NCBI GenBank assembly: GCA_022393335.1
Contig: JAJEKB010021016.1
Coordinates: 1,112,638-1,176,637, forward strand
DNA length: 64,000 bases
Reading direction: 5' to 3'
Source of the DNA: Macrotrachela quadricornifera
Taxonomy: Eukaryota > Rotifera > Eurotatoria > Philodinida > Philodinidae
In this document: positions 15,701 through 30,700 of the stretch, piece after piece
How the letters are laid out: the number at the start of each line of letters is the position of its first letter
Numbering within the stretch: position 1 is the first letter of the stretch
Notes under the pieces: generated by a model
Databases searched by the model: none
The model's input: the letters and a program-made list of their open reading frames with translations, nothing else
Told to the model about the DNA's origin: nothing
Made by a program: the position numbers and the translations under genes

Positions 15701-18700
15701 AAACAATGTTCGTGTAATTGCAGAATTTCGATATTGTTGTAACATACAAAATAGGCGACCAGATGTTCATTCCATTTAATGACAACACATGAAGAGACAA
15801 TCGCTAACAAACAGTGTTCAATTTCTCCTAATTCAATACGTTGTCCACGTAACTTTACCTGATGATCCTTACGACCCAAAAAATGAAATAAACCTTCAGT
15901 ATCTACTCGAACAAGATCCCCCGCCCTGTAATACATCATTCCATTGACTTCTACAAGTGCTTTAGTTGTCAAATCTTCACGACCAAGATATCCTTCAAAA
16001 ACACCTACTCCACCAATGAGTAATTCACCTTCTTGACCTACAATAACAGGTTGCAAAAATTCGTCGACAAGAAGACATTTATAGCCTGGCAATGGACGAC
16101 CAATAGAAATGTTTTTCTGATGCGCTATCGTGTCCACCAAATGATAAGTACAATCAATGGTTGTTTCAGCTGGTCCGTACAGATTCCAAATCTGGCAGTT
16201 CTCCTTACAATGATGATGAAGTTGTTGAGCCAAATTAGCCGAGAGTGCTTCACCTAGAAATAGAGAAAAATAAAAACCAAGATAATAAAATTGTATTAGA
16301 ATAAGTTTATAAAAAAAGAAAATACTAACCACTACTACATAGTGATCTCATGGTTATAAAACAAGAGAGATTAGGTTCTTGGTCAAGGAAGCTGCATAAA
16401 CTGTTGAGGAAAGTAGGTACAGCATGCATGTATGTGATTTCTTTCTCACAAAGAACTTCACTAACGTATTCTAAATCCATGGTACCATGTGGGCGAATCA
16501 TAACAATAGTTGCACCAGCAATCAATGTTCCCGATATATCTTGCATATGAATATCAAAAGAACAGCGAACAACTTGTATAACTGTATCCATCTTATTGAT
16601 AGTACCCACCTCGAGCAGTGAACGAATACAATTAGTAAAATTTTCATGTCGTACTTGAGCCTATAAAAGTCATAATAAATTGTACGGTTGAAAAGTTTCG
16701 ATCAATGAGCAGAATACAAAAGGAAAAACTCACTGCTTTTGGTGTACCAGTAGAACCACTTGTAAATATTACATATGCAATATCACTTGGTATCATTTTG
16801 ATCGAACTGAGTCGAACCAGATCACTTTTATTGATCAAAATTGACGATGAATCAGTATTGACTGTTAGATCAACATCACATAAAGAGACTCCACAATCAT
16901 CATCAAATTTATCTCGAGTCAAAGAATGAATAAGAACAAGATGACTATGAGTTTCTTTCAATAATGTCTGCAATCTTTGACGAGGATCTCGAGGTGATAA
17001 TGGACAATAAACTCCACCTGCCATTAAGATTGACATTATTCCAATCACCTAAACAATATTCTTATCTTAAATAATATTCTTTCACAAAATATTTCAATCT
17101 TACCATTGTTAAACTTCGTTCCATACATTGACAAATAATCTCACCTGGTTGAACATCATAAGTTCGCAAAAGATAAAGTGTAAGATATTGAACATTAGAC
17201 AATAATTCAGCATATGTTAATGACTGTTCATCTAATTCAACAGATAATTTTTGAGGATGACTTCTCGCTTGTTGACTAAATATTGGTGCAATACAATTAG
17301 ATTCGACATCGAGAAAATGAGATTGATTGAGATCAATCATCATTTTAATTTCTGCCGGTAAAATAATTGATAATTGATAAAGTGATTGATGATAACTTAT
17401 CGGTTTGTCAAATAGTTGATGGAGAAGAGATGAAAATCGTTGTGTTAATATGTGTACAGTGGATTCGTCAAAAAGATCACGAGCACATTCAATTGAACCA
17501 CTAAGTTTGTTTGATGATTGATCATGAAGAATTGTAAAGAAAAAATCAAATTTAGCAGTTACCAATGATGGTTCTACTGTTTCCAGTAATGTACCATTGA
17601 GATTGAATTGATCATTGTTTTTGATAGGAGGGATAAAATTAAATACAGTTTCAAAAAAGGCAGGCGCTGGATGACCATTGACAATATGTTGAAGAGGATA
17701 ATGTGAATGTTCAAGAATTAACAAGAATTGATCTCGAACTTGTTTAGAAAGATCAGAAAATGAAGCATTTGGATCAATTTGTATTCGATATGGAAGAGTG
17801 GCAACAAACATTCCTATCATATTGTGTAATTCACTCTTATATCGATTTGCATTAATAAAAGCTATGCATAAATCACATTCTCTATTACTTAATTTGAAGA
17901 GAAATGCAAAGAAAATGGCCAGACCAAGTTGAAAAGGTGTCATCTGATATGCAGATGCATAAGTTAGAAATGTATGAGAAAGATTATCATCAAAATCAAA
18001 GTGAGCAGTTGAAGCAAAGCCTGATCTTTCATCAGATGATAATCGATATCGATCAACAGGTAAATCAAGATGACGTTCCAAATCATATCCATTAAGTTGT
18101 AAATCCCAAAAGTCTTTTGATTTCTTCATATCTGTTATTCGTTCATATACTGAATAATCTATATATTTTAATGTATTTGAATCAAATGATAATAATCCAT
18201 CTTGATCATAAGCAGTTTGAAGATCATGAAGAAAAATAGATGCTGATGCACCATCAAATGCTGAATGATGGAGATTAAATATAATTAAATCATCTGATTG
18301 AAGTAGATCATTATCATTATCAATGGAGGTTGTTTTTCGAATTACTTGACAATGAAGCATGCGACCACTTGTCAAATCAAATCGATAAGAATAATCAATT
18401 GTTTCGTTTGTAGGATCATTCTTTGTAGGAATAATTATTTCAAATCCATATAGTTTGGATTCATTATGATCTTTATGAGAAGGCATTTCGAGTATGGTTT
18501 GCATAAGTATACCTTGTGTTATATCAAGCCGAAGTGCTGTACGAAGCGTTGTGTGCTTGATAATAATAGCATTGAGTGCTCGGCGTAATCGTGCAATTGA
18601 GATAGTACCATTTGATTGAATACGATACTTTAGAGGTATGGAATACATGACATTATGTTTTGTAGTGGCAAAACGAATTTTTTCATCAAGAAAGATGCGT

Positions 18701-21700
18701 TCTTGAGCAAATGATGCTGGACCTGTATGTGGAAAAAAGGACGAAAAAATCTTGATTATAGGAAGAAAATGGTAGAAGAATAAAGCTTGAAGGAGTTTAT
18801 GGAAATGCAACTACGTAGTTATAAATCTTTTGAAAGCATTTACGAAAACGTTCATGGGCAGAGCTGGAATCGGTTGGAAAATCAACAAAAAAAAATGACG
18901 AATGTTTTAGGATACAATTTTTTAATAAAAATGATCCCAAATATAGATAATCTAGACGCGCAAGTAAAAGACATTCATCATAATCAGTTTGTTCAAATAT
19001 TCTCTTTGAACAAAGGATTAAAATAACATGTGCGGGGCACTTTTTACGTGTTCTTGACAGAAAAAACATGTAAGATCTGAGATTTTATGGCCAGCAGCAG
19101 GGTTAACAAGACAGATTTTTCAAAATTTTCAATCGGTGAAATACTAGTCTCTACCTGCCCGATTGAGCTCCTCAATGGTTCGATACCGGTTTGCCGGACC
19201 CTTTTCAGCGCTCATATAAGTACAGCAATTGAAAGTTCTATTTTTTCACCAAGCTTCTATGACGAAGTTCGACTAAGAAGAAGTATTTTGATAATATGTT
19301 TTAGAAAATTTCGATTCCTGATCAAATGTGATTCACATATTCAGCTAGTTTGTGGAAAAATATGTGTGATGTTTACAATTCATGATCCATTTCCATCCTG
19401 TAAACAGGATATTGAGAATATCCTAGCTGTTTAGCACAGAACTGGAATCATTTGGAAAACGGTAAACGGATCCTGTCCGGTCGGTCGAAAGATGCAACTG
19501 GTCGCTTGAAAATTACTCCCAGATCGATGAAAAATCTTCAAATCATTAAAAAAACTGGTGAAAGTTTTTGAAAATCGATTTTAAAAATATTTCTTTGATA
19601 AATTAAATAGTTTTGCAAGCATATGTGAGAGAAACTTGCCATAATGAGTTTTACACATCGAATCTCAAAGCGATTTATGAAATTAATATCTGTCTTGAAC
19701 ATCTTTTTCATTCATTCTGACTAAGACAAACACCAAATCTTAACTTTGATGGCCAAAAATAAAATCAAAAAGCATGATTTTTCAAAAGTTTCAACCTGTG
19801 AAATTCCAGTCTCTACTGGTCCGGTTCTAGCTCTGTTCACGGGTTTCTCACATGCATTGTAAGGATTTGTGAAAACGTCTATAGAAATCAAAAAACCAAA
19901 AAGAGATTATTATTGATTGTACTTTCGCAAACTTTACTATGTAACGCCAGAAAATTGTTTGTCGATGTGGATATGGTTAGATTTAACAATAATGATAATG
20001 ACATTAAGAGTTTATGAAAAGATAGATAGATGACGTTTTCATTTCATGAGCCTGGTATCAGTAGGAGAAGTAGCTAATAAAAAGATACATCAAACAATTT
20101 ATAGTTTACCAATATGTTAAATGAGGAGACTATAGAGATACAAATAATCATAAATCTGTCGAAAGCATATTAATATCATATTAGTACTTGATGAACCATT
20201 CAACAACAAAAGCACACAATAAAGCGCATATGATTGATGAGAAAAGGCAAATAATTTAAACTAAGATTGAATAGATTTAATTTATTCATATCAAGAGAAG
20301 GTAATAAATATTTGAATAAATAGATAAAGATATACGAGAAAGAACATAAGATTGAAATTATTGAAACTTAAGGAATTTATTGCATTGTTATCAATGTAAA
20401 CTGAACAAAGATGGATGAAAAAGAAGCGAAGATTGAAATGAAAACTCAATGCATTTACTGTATTCATTAGTAGAAAGTAACAATTATGACAACATATAAA
20501 TGAAAGTGTTTCAGAAAGTATGGAGATTATTTTTTTGATATAATTAGGTCAGCTTCATATCAAATGATTGAAATACTGTCTTAAAAATTTCGCCGTAGCT
20601 TGAATTTTTCCCACGGAAGAAGTATTTTAAGTAATGAATTTATCAACGCAGAGAAATGAACAAGAATCCTACACTAGATGGTTTTATTCAGATATTTCAG
20701 ACGCGCACAAGGAGGTAAGAGGTGAGAAAGTGTATATTGGATTGTCTTTTGATACAAAACTATGTATTTTGCTTCCAAATACATAAATTAATAAGCCTTA
20801 ATATGAAATCAAATCAAATTCTTTTCAATGAATTAGTTACCGCATCGAAGAGCTTGTTCAAAGTATTAGTTTGTCGTGCAAGCTCATAATAGTTGTAGAA
20901 AAGAAAGTAGATTCCTGAATAAACTACAAAATGATTCTGTTCAATATAGAGAGATAATATCATGATAGATATATAGCCATATGTTTAGTGCAATCAAAGG
21001 CTATTCAAGTAAAATCCTGTTCGCCTAAATAACAGATTCTTATTCTAATGAATTCATCTAATATAAAAAACGAATATCTAACAAATTTTACAACATTGTT
21101 TTGTTTGATATATCTGTGAAAGAATGATGAAAAGGATACTCGTAGGTCCCGTACGTTACTTTATCTTTAATAATTCTTTTTAATGAAAGTTCAGAGTATT
21201 GAACCCCTAAACAAGTAATCATAAAGTCTTCTATAACAAAAATAGGGCTGTCAAAATTTGAAAGAATAGTAACGTATGTGTGTATGTGTGTATTAATAAC
21301 TCATTCAAATGAAAATATAGGATAATCTAACCCTAATTGTAGATGAACAAATATTTATGAAGAAAATATTGAACAATAAATTCTTGGATAGACATCCTAT
21401 ATTCCTCTCGTTTTCATATGCCCAGAGACTCATAAATTCCTTAGCTTATAAAATTTAAAGCATATATGATGTTAAGATAGAATTTTCAAAAATTTCTGAA
21501 AGTTATTTTAGAGTGCAAAGATTAATTACTATTTCAGTTTTTTTTTGCAATGTTGTTAAATACCTTGAATGATATGCAATGGAATCCATAACACTTGGCT
21601 ACTACATTCTGCTCCATTATTTGACATTGATTCTTTTATCAATCGAACATGATCCGTAATAGTCGGGAATTGGAAGATTTGACCGATGCTGAGCGAATGT

Positions 21701-24700
21701 GAGTCAAAGTCGAACATCATCTTGTATCGATGGTAGAGTTGCATGAGAAGCAGAGAATGACCACCAATAAGAAAAATACTCATATTTGTTGAGATTCGAT
21801 CACGATCGAGAGCTTCGCACCATAATGAATGGATATCCTCTTCAAGTTGGCCTTTCGGTGCTACATACTGCTCATCCGTTGGTGTGAAAAATGATGAGGA
21901 AAACTCAGGTACTGGTAGAGCTTTTCGATCTAGTTTTCCATTGGCATTCAATGGTAACCGCTCAAGTTTTATAAACAAAGAGGGTATCATGAACGGGGGA
22001 AGATGAGATAAGCAATGTTCCTGCAATTGCTCAGTCTCAATGTTGTGATCACATACAAAATATGCGATGAGATGTTCATCCCATTTGATAGCGACACATG
22101 AAGAGACAATGGCTAATAGACATTGTTCAATTTCTCCTAATTCAATACGTTGTCCACGTAACTTCACTTGATGATCTTTACGACCTAAAAAGTGAATTAC
22201 ACCTTCATTATCGAGTCGAACAAGATCACCCGTCTTGTAATACATCATTCCGTTGACTTCTACAAGTGCTTTAGACGTTAAATCATCACGACCAAGATAT
22301 CCTTCAAAGACACCTACTCCACCAATCAGCAGTTCACCTCCTTGACCTATGGCAATAGGTTGTAAATACTCGTCGATAACGAGACATATGTAACCAGGAA
22401 ATGGACGACCGATCGGAATGCTCTTCTGATTAACTGTAACATTCACCAAATGATAACTAGAAACAAGTGTGGCCTCAGCTGGTCCATATAAATTCCAAAT
22501 GTGACACTTCTCATTACAATGTTGATAAAGTTGTTGAGCCAGTTTAGCCGAGAATGGCTCACCTAAGAAAAAAGAAGTACGATCAGAATGATAATACTTT
22601 TCTATTTAAGTAAAATGAAAACAATACTAACCACCGCTGCAAATCGATCGCATAGTTTCCAAACAAGAGAGACTAGGTTCTCGGTCAAGAAAATCGCACA
22701 AGCTGTTCAAAACAGTGGGTACAGTTGTTATATATGTAATCTGTTTTTCCAAAAGTACTCGAGTAAAGTACTCCAAATCCATGATTCCTTGTGGATGAAC
22801 CATAATAACTGTCGTACCGACAATTAATGTTCCCGCAATTTCTTCCATATGAATGTCGAAAGAGCATCGCGTAACTTGTATGACTGTATCCATCTTGTTG
22901 AGAGTGCCTACCTGGAGAAGTGAATGAATACAACCAGTAAAGTTTTCATGCCGTACTTGTGCCTACGAAAATAATAATAAGAAAAACACAATTTTTAAAT
23001 TTTCATAGATAATCACAATACAAAAAGAAAAACTCACTGCTTTTGGTGTACCAGTAGAACCACTTGTAAATATTACATATGCAATATCAGCTGAAGTCGT
23101 TTTGATCGAACTAAGTCGAATTAGATCACTTTTATTGATCAAAATTGACGATGAATCAGTATTGACTGTTAGGTCAACATCACATAAAGATGCTTCACAA
23201 TCATCACCAAACTTATCTCGAGTCAAAGAATGAATAAGAACAAGATGACTATGAGTTTCTTTCAATAGTGTCTGCAGTCTTTGACGAGGATCTCGAGGTG
23301 ATAATGGACAATAAACTCCACCTACCATTAAGATTGACATTATTCCAATCACCTAAAAAATATTTCTCTCGTAAATGATTTTCATTCACAAAATATTTCA
23401 ATCTTACCATTGTGAAACTTCGTTCCATACATTGACAAATAATCTCACCTGGTTGAACATGATAAGTTTGCAAAAGATAAAGTGTAAGATATTGAACATT
23501 AGACAATAATTCTGCATATGTTAAAGATTGTTCATCTAATTCAACAGATAATTTTTGTGGATGACTTCTCGCTTGTTGACTAAATATTTGTGCAATACAA
23601 TTCGATTCGACATCGAGAAAATGAGATTGATTGAGATCAGTCATCATTTTAATTTCTGCTGGTAAAATAATTGATAATTGAAAAAGTGGTTGAGTAGAAG
23701 TCGTTGGTTTAGTAAATAGTTGATGGAGAAGAGATGAAAATCGCTGTGTTAATATGTGTACAGTGGATTCGTCAAAAAGATCACGAGCACATTCTATTGA
23801 ACCACTAAGTTTGTTTGATGATTGATCATGGAAAATAGTGAAGAGAAAATCAAATTTAGCAGTTACCAATGATGATTCTACTGTTTCAAGTAATGTACCA
23901 TTGAGATTCAATTGATCATTGCTTTTGATAGGAGGGGTAAAATTAAAAACAGTTTCAAAAAAGGCAGGTGCTGGATGACCATTGACAATATGTTGAAGAG
24001 GATAATGTGAATGTTCAAGAATTAACAAGAATTGATCTCGAACTTGTTTAGAAAGATCAGAAAACGGAGCATTTGGATTAATTTGTATTCGATATGGAAG
24101 TGTAGCAACAAACATTCCTATCATATTGTGTAACTCACTCTTATATCGATTTGCATTAATAAAAGCTATGCATAAATCACATTCTCTATTACTTAATTTG
24201 AAAAGAAATGCAAAAAAAATGGCAAGACCAAGTTGAAAAGGTGTCATCTGGTATATAGATGCATATGATAGGAATGCATGAGAGAGATTATCATCAAAAT
24301 CAAAGTGAGCAGTAGAAGCAAAGCCTGATCTTTCATCAGATGATAGTCGATATCGATCAACATGTAAATCAAGATGACGTTCCAAATCATATCCATTAAG
24401 TTGTAAATCCCAAAAGTCTTTTGATTTATTCATATCGGTTATTCGTTCATATATTGAATAATCAATATATTTTAATGTATTTGAATCAAATGATAATATT
24501 CCATCTTGATCATAAGCAATTTGAAGATCATGAAGAAAAATAGATGCTGATGCACCATCAAATGCTGAATGATGGAGATTAAATATAATTAAATCATTTG
24601 ATTGAAGTAGATCATTATCATTATCAATGGAAGATGTTTTTCGAATTACTTGACAATAAAGCATGCGACCATTTGTCAGATCAAATTGATAAGAATAATC

Positions 24701-27700
24701 AATGATTTCATTTGTATTATTGTTTTCTTTATCAATAATTGTATCAAATCCATATAATTTATGATCATTGTTCGAAGGCATTTCGAGTATATTTTGTATG
24801 AGTATACCTTGTGTTATATCAAGACGAAGTGCTGTTCGAAGCGTTGTGTGCTTGATAATAATAGCATCGAGTGCTCGGCGTAATCGGGTAATTGAGATAG
24901 TACCAGTTGATTGAATACGATACTTTAATGGTATGGAATACATGATGTTATCTTTGGTGGTTGCAAAACGAATTCTTTCATCGAGGAAGATACGTTCTTG
25001 AGCAAATGATGCTTGAGCTGTATGTCAAAAAAAAGAGAATATTTGTGGGATAGTAAAAAGAAAATTATGTGAAATACCTTGAATGAGATGAAGAGAGAGC
25101 CACGGAGCTTCGATATACAATTTGTCTTCGTTGGTTGATATCGACTCTTTAATGAGTCGAGCATGAGCGTTAATTGTGGGATGTTGAAAGAGTCGACCAA
25201 TGCTAAGTGCATTGTCGTGGAAGTTGAACATAATTTTATATTGATGATAGAGTTGCATGAGAAGCAGTGAATGACCACCGATACGAAAAATATTCATATT
25301 AGTTGATATTCGACTACGATGTAGAGCTTCACACCATAATGTATGGATAACCTCTTCAAGTTGGCTTTCTGGTAACATTTCCTGTTCATCATTTGCTGCT
25401 AAAAGTGATGAAGAAAACTGAGGTACTGGTAGAGCTTTTCGATCTAGTTTTCCATTGGCATTCAATGGTAACCGCTCAAGTTTTATAAACAAAGAGGGTA
25501 TCATGAACGGGGGAAGATGAGATAAGCAATGTTCCTGCAATTGCTCAGTCTCAATGTTGTGATCACATACAAAATATGCGATGAGATGTTCATACCATTT
25601 GATAGCGACACATGAAGAGACAATGGCTAATAGACATTGTTCAATTTCTTCTAATTCAATACGTTGTCCACGTAACTTCACTTGATGATCTTTACGACCC
25701 AAAAAGTGTATTACACCTTTATTATCGAGTCGAACAAGATCACCCGTCTTGTAATATAAGATTTCATCAATTTCAAGCAGTGCTTTGGCCGTTAATTCAT
25801 CACGACCAAGATATCCTTCAAATACACCTACTCCACCAATAAGTAGTTCACCTTCTTGACCTACGACAACAGATTGTGAAAATTCATCAACAAAAAGACA
25901 TTTATAGCCTGGTAATGGTCCACCGATAGGAACATTCTTTTGATACACTACTGAATCCACCAAATGATAAGTAGAAACAAGAGTTGTTTCAGCTGGTCCA
26001 TATAAATTCCAAATGTGACATTTCTCATTACAATGTCGTTGAAGTTGTTGAGCCAATTTCACTGGGAGTGCTTCACCTAAGAATAGAAAAGAGTAAAAAG
26101 CAAGATAATATAATTCTATAAGAATAAATTGATAAAAACTACTAACCGATGCTACATAGCGATCTCATAGTCTCGAAACAAGAGATACTAGATTGTTGCT
26201 CAAGAAAATTGCACAAGCTATGGAGAAAAGTAGGTACAGTATGTATGTATGTAATTTGTTTTTGATGAAGAATTCCACTGATATAATTAAAATCGATTAT
26301 GCCATGTGGACGAACCATAATAAGAGTTGCACCGATAATCAATGTTCCTGCAATATCTTGCATGTGAATATCAAATGATGAACGAACTATTTGTACGACC
26401 GTATCCATTTTATTACATGTACCCACGTCACGAAGAGAATCGATACAATTAGTAAAATTTTGATGTCGGACTTGTGCCTACATAGAAGGAAAAGATTAGT
26501 CTAATTGATAAGTTAAATGTAAGTAATGTCAGGCTTTTAGTCGACTTAATCTCAATCTAATTTTCCATTTGAATCATAAATGCTGTATTTCTGTCTATTC
26601 AATTTTTGAATCGTTGTCGTTCTCTTTTAAAGACACACACTACAGAACTATTCTGCTCTTTCGAAAAGCAAGATGGCTTTACTATTGATATATTAAGAAT
26701 GACAGCAATATAGAAGTGGTGTTATTCGGTGCAGACAGAGATGTTTGTTCTCTACTGTTGTGTCCTCATTTTCTGCATCAAAAGTCAGGCTAAGAAATCA
26801 TAGTTTCGCCAAGATCGGGGTACAAACTTACAGGATATGTCTAACATTTTGTGACCAATAGTAGTTTGGAAATGAATGTAATATCAGGGAGTGTTGAACT
26901 ACGATTACAACTTATCAAAGAAATAGATTTAGCATAACAAAGAATTACTAATTCGTCTGTCAGGTTCTAATATACTTTTAACCTTTTAATTGTTTTTCAA
27001 TCTTTATTGTAAAATTTAGTTTGTTTCTTCGTATTTTTGATTCATATCAGTTTTCAAAAATGATTTTTTTTCTGTGAAACAATAATGAGACTAAATGCAG
27101 CTCAATAATTTAAAACAAAATTGATCGTTTAACTTGATAAAAAAAACTGGCATCATCTCGCGAAAATCCCATTAATTCTGCTGTGATTTCTTGTCTGGTT
27201 ATGTTAAAGCTTCAGTCTACTAGTTTTACTGATTTATGTCAAATGTTTATCAATCTAGAATAATTCTTAATCTGTCCGATTCATCAATTTTATGTCTATA
27301 ATCATTAATTTGAGATTGATTTTTAGCTAGCTCACTGTACATCTCATAATCGATTCGAGCACTAATTAAAATTTGGTTTTTGTTCTCATTAAATATTTCT
27401 CTAGCCAAATATAGACAATTTGGTGAGCTCATTCTCATTGTTAGTCGAAAGAATATTACACAAAGACGATGGCATTTATTACTAAATTTTTAAAGTTCTA
27501 TAAATGTAATGAACTTGTTGTTTGATTGATTTTATTAAAAATCTAACCCGTTCTTTCAGTACTTCATTCCATTTTGATTTGTTCTCTTGTGTGATTAAAA
27601 ACTAAAAAATTCTAAAAGTGTACACTATATTTTGTTACATTCCTTTAGAAGTTATAAAACGAAACAAAAAGAAAATAGACAAGTAAACTGAGCTATAAGT

Positions 27701-30700
27701 AAACATAAACGTTGAAGAGCGAAGAGTTAATCTATCTAACTTTTCATGTCATCTCTCGTGTAATTATTGGATGTAGTCGTTCTATTATGACAAAAAATTA
27801 TAATGTTGAAACTGAACTTTTATCTTAAAAAGAGGATAGTAGTTTTGTTGTTTTATTTCTATCTTTATCGATTACATCATATAGTATTTGATCTCTCAGA
27901 TATCCAATAATTTTTGCATAAGCTATTACACCTTTTAGCCCGTGTTGAATATTAACGCAATGAAAGCAATCATTAAATTTGAATGCTATTCATCATATCA
28001 TAATAGATTAGAAATTCTCGAGATCTACAGTACTTTTATTGTTAATTTTTTGGATTAAAATAACATGAATAAAATTATATACAAAGAGAGTGACATCAGA
28101 ATTTGGGAGAATTTTTTTAAATATAAAGTAAAGCAAGATCAAGTTAGAAAAATTATAGTAGCGCACATTACATATTGAAAAAATATGTCATTTTACCGTT
28201 CTCTACTAAAAACATAAATTAGATATTTAGTTTCTTCACACTCATTTAACTTTTCGAATATTTTTTAGGTTTTATCATGTTACAGTAGTGGATAAAAGAC
28301 TCGATCCTAGACGAAAATTGTCTATCTGAGGATTATTTGCAACTAACAGCACGATCACATAAAGAAAAATAGACTTACCGCTTTTGGTGTTCCAGTAGAG
28401 CCACTTGTAAATATTACATATGCAATATCAATTGGTATTATTTTGATCGAACTGAGTCGAACTAGATCACTTCTATTGATCAAAATCGATGATGAATGAA
28501 TATTGACTGTAAGATCAATATCACATAAAGACGCTTCACAATCATCACCAAACTTATCTCGAGTCAAGCAATGAATAAGAACAAGATGACTATGAGTTTC
28601 TTTCAATAATGTCTGTAATCTTTGACGAGGATCTCGAGGCGATAATGGACAATAAACTCCACCTGCCATTAAGATTGACATTATTCCAATCACCTAAACA
28701 ATATTCTTCTCTTAAATAATATTCTGTCACAAAATATTTTAATCTTACCATTGTTAAACTTCGTTCCATACATTGACAAATAATCTCACCTGGTTGAACA
28801 TCATAAATTTGCAAAAGATAAAGTGTAAGATATTGAACATTAGACAATAATTCAGCATATGTTAAAGATTGTTCATCTAATTCAACAGATAATTTTTGTG
28901 GATGATTTGTTGCTTGTTGACTAAATATTTGTGCAATACAATTTGATTCCATATTAACTAGTTGAGTTTGATTTAAATCATCTATCAATTCAACCTCTGT
29001 AGGTAAAATAATTGATAAATGAAAAAGTGATTGAGTAGAAGTCGTAGGTTTAGTAAATAATTGATAGAGAAGAGATGAAAATCGTTGTGATAATGTATGT
29101 ACAGTAGATTCATCAAAAAGATCACGAGCACATTCAATTGAACAACTAAGTTTGTTTGATGATTGATCATGGAGAATCGCAAGTGAAAAATCGAACTTAG
29201 CACTCGTTGTCGATGTCTCTACTGGTTCAAGTAATGTACCATTGAGACGCATTTGACTGCCGTCTTTGACAGTGGGTACATAAGTGAATATTGTCTCAAG
29301 AAAGCTAGGTGTTGGATGACCGTCAAGAATATGTTGAAGAGGATAGTGCGAGTGTTCAATGATTGACATACAACCATCTCGAACATATTTGATGAATTCA
29401 GAGAATGCTATGTTTGGATCGATTTGTATACGGTAAGGAAGAGTGGCAACAAACATTCCTATCATATCGCGTAGTTCTGATTTATAACGATTGCCATTAA
29501 AACAAGCTATGCATAAGTCGCGTTCTCCATTACTTAATTTGAAAAGAAATGCAAAGAAAATGGCAAGACCAAGTTGAAAAAGTGTGGCCTGATATGTAGA
29601 TGCATAGGTTAGAAATGCATGAGAGAGATTATCATCAAAATCAAATTGAGCAACAAAGGCAAAGCTAGATCTTTCATCAGGTAATAATCGATGTTGGTCA
29701 AAAGGCAAGGCCAAATGACGTTCCATATCATAACCAGTAAGTTGTGAATGCCAAAATTCTCGTGATGCACTCATATCTGTTATTCGTTCATACACTGAAT
29801 AATCTATATATTGCAATTCATTGAGATCAATTGAAAATGGTTCATCCTGATCATAGGCTCTTTTAAGCTCACGAAGAAAGATAGCTGCTGATGCACTATC
29901 AAATGCCGAATGATGAAAATTTAGAATCATTATATCACCATCTTCTAGTAACAAATAGTCATCGTCCTTTGTTAATGATGAGTAATGTCGAATAATTTGA
30001 CAGTGAAATACGCGTCCTTGATTTAGTTCGAAGAGTGTTTTTCCAGTTGGTAATTCATCTAAAATAGTTTTTATATGTTCTTCACTATCAATATCGTTTA
30101 CGGCAAATGTGTAATGATTGTTTGCTTGAAATGGTTCTATTTTCTGTGTAAATAATCCAGTTTTTGCATCAAGATGTTGTGATGTTCGAAGAATGATATG
30201 TTTCTCAATGATTGCATCAAATGCTCGTCGAAGACGTGCGATTGAAATGCAATTATTACTATTTGGGCAAATAATTCGATAGACTATTGGGATATTGTAA
30301 ACGACCATTTTATTTTGTGAAAATCGAATATGTTCATCAATGAGTATACGTTCTTGAGCCCAGGATGTTGGTGCTAAGAAAGAAACAAATAGATAAAGAA
30401 TGTTAAATCAATAGAAGTCTTTATTATTCTTATCATTGTTTTTTCTAACTCAACAAATATTTTATATGGATAATTTGAGATTCTCTTCGAATACAACAAA
30501 ATGTGACTAGGTGTACATTTACTGGCTTGTCGAATCTATTCTTCTAATTATTCGATATGTCCAAAATTTCAATTGTTATACTTTTATTTTTTTATTGAAT
30601 CCGTACTAAACCCACTCATTTCTTGGTATAAAAAATTATGTGAAATAGTAAGGTGAAAATCTATTGTTTTTGGCATGGATGAATAGTCTTTGAGCTTAAC

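Noticed and set aside
19087..19434. 115-codon open frame on the plus strand
   Set aside because: It lies wholly inside the hAT-like insertion, has no recognised domain, and part of it is a repeat of 19748-19840. It is not supported as a gene.
27250..27438. 62-codon frame in the module 5 intron
   Set aside because: It is short, single-copy and without a domain. It is consistent with chance.
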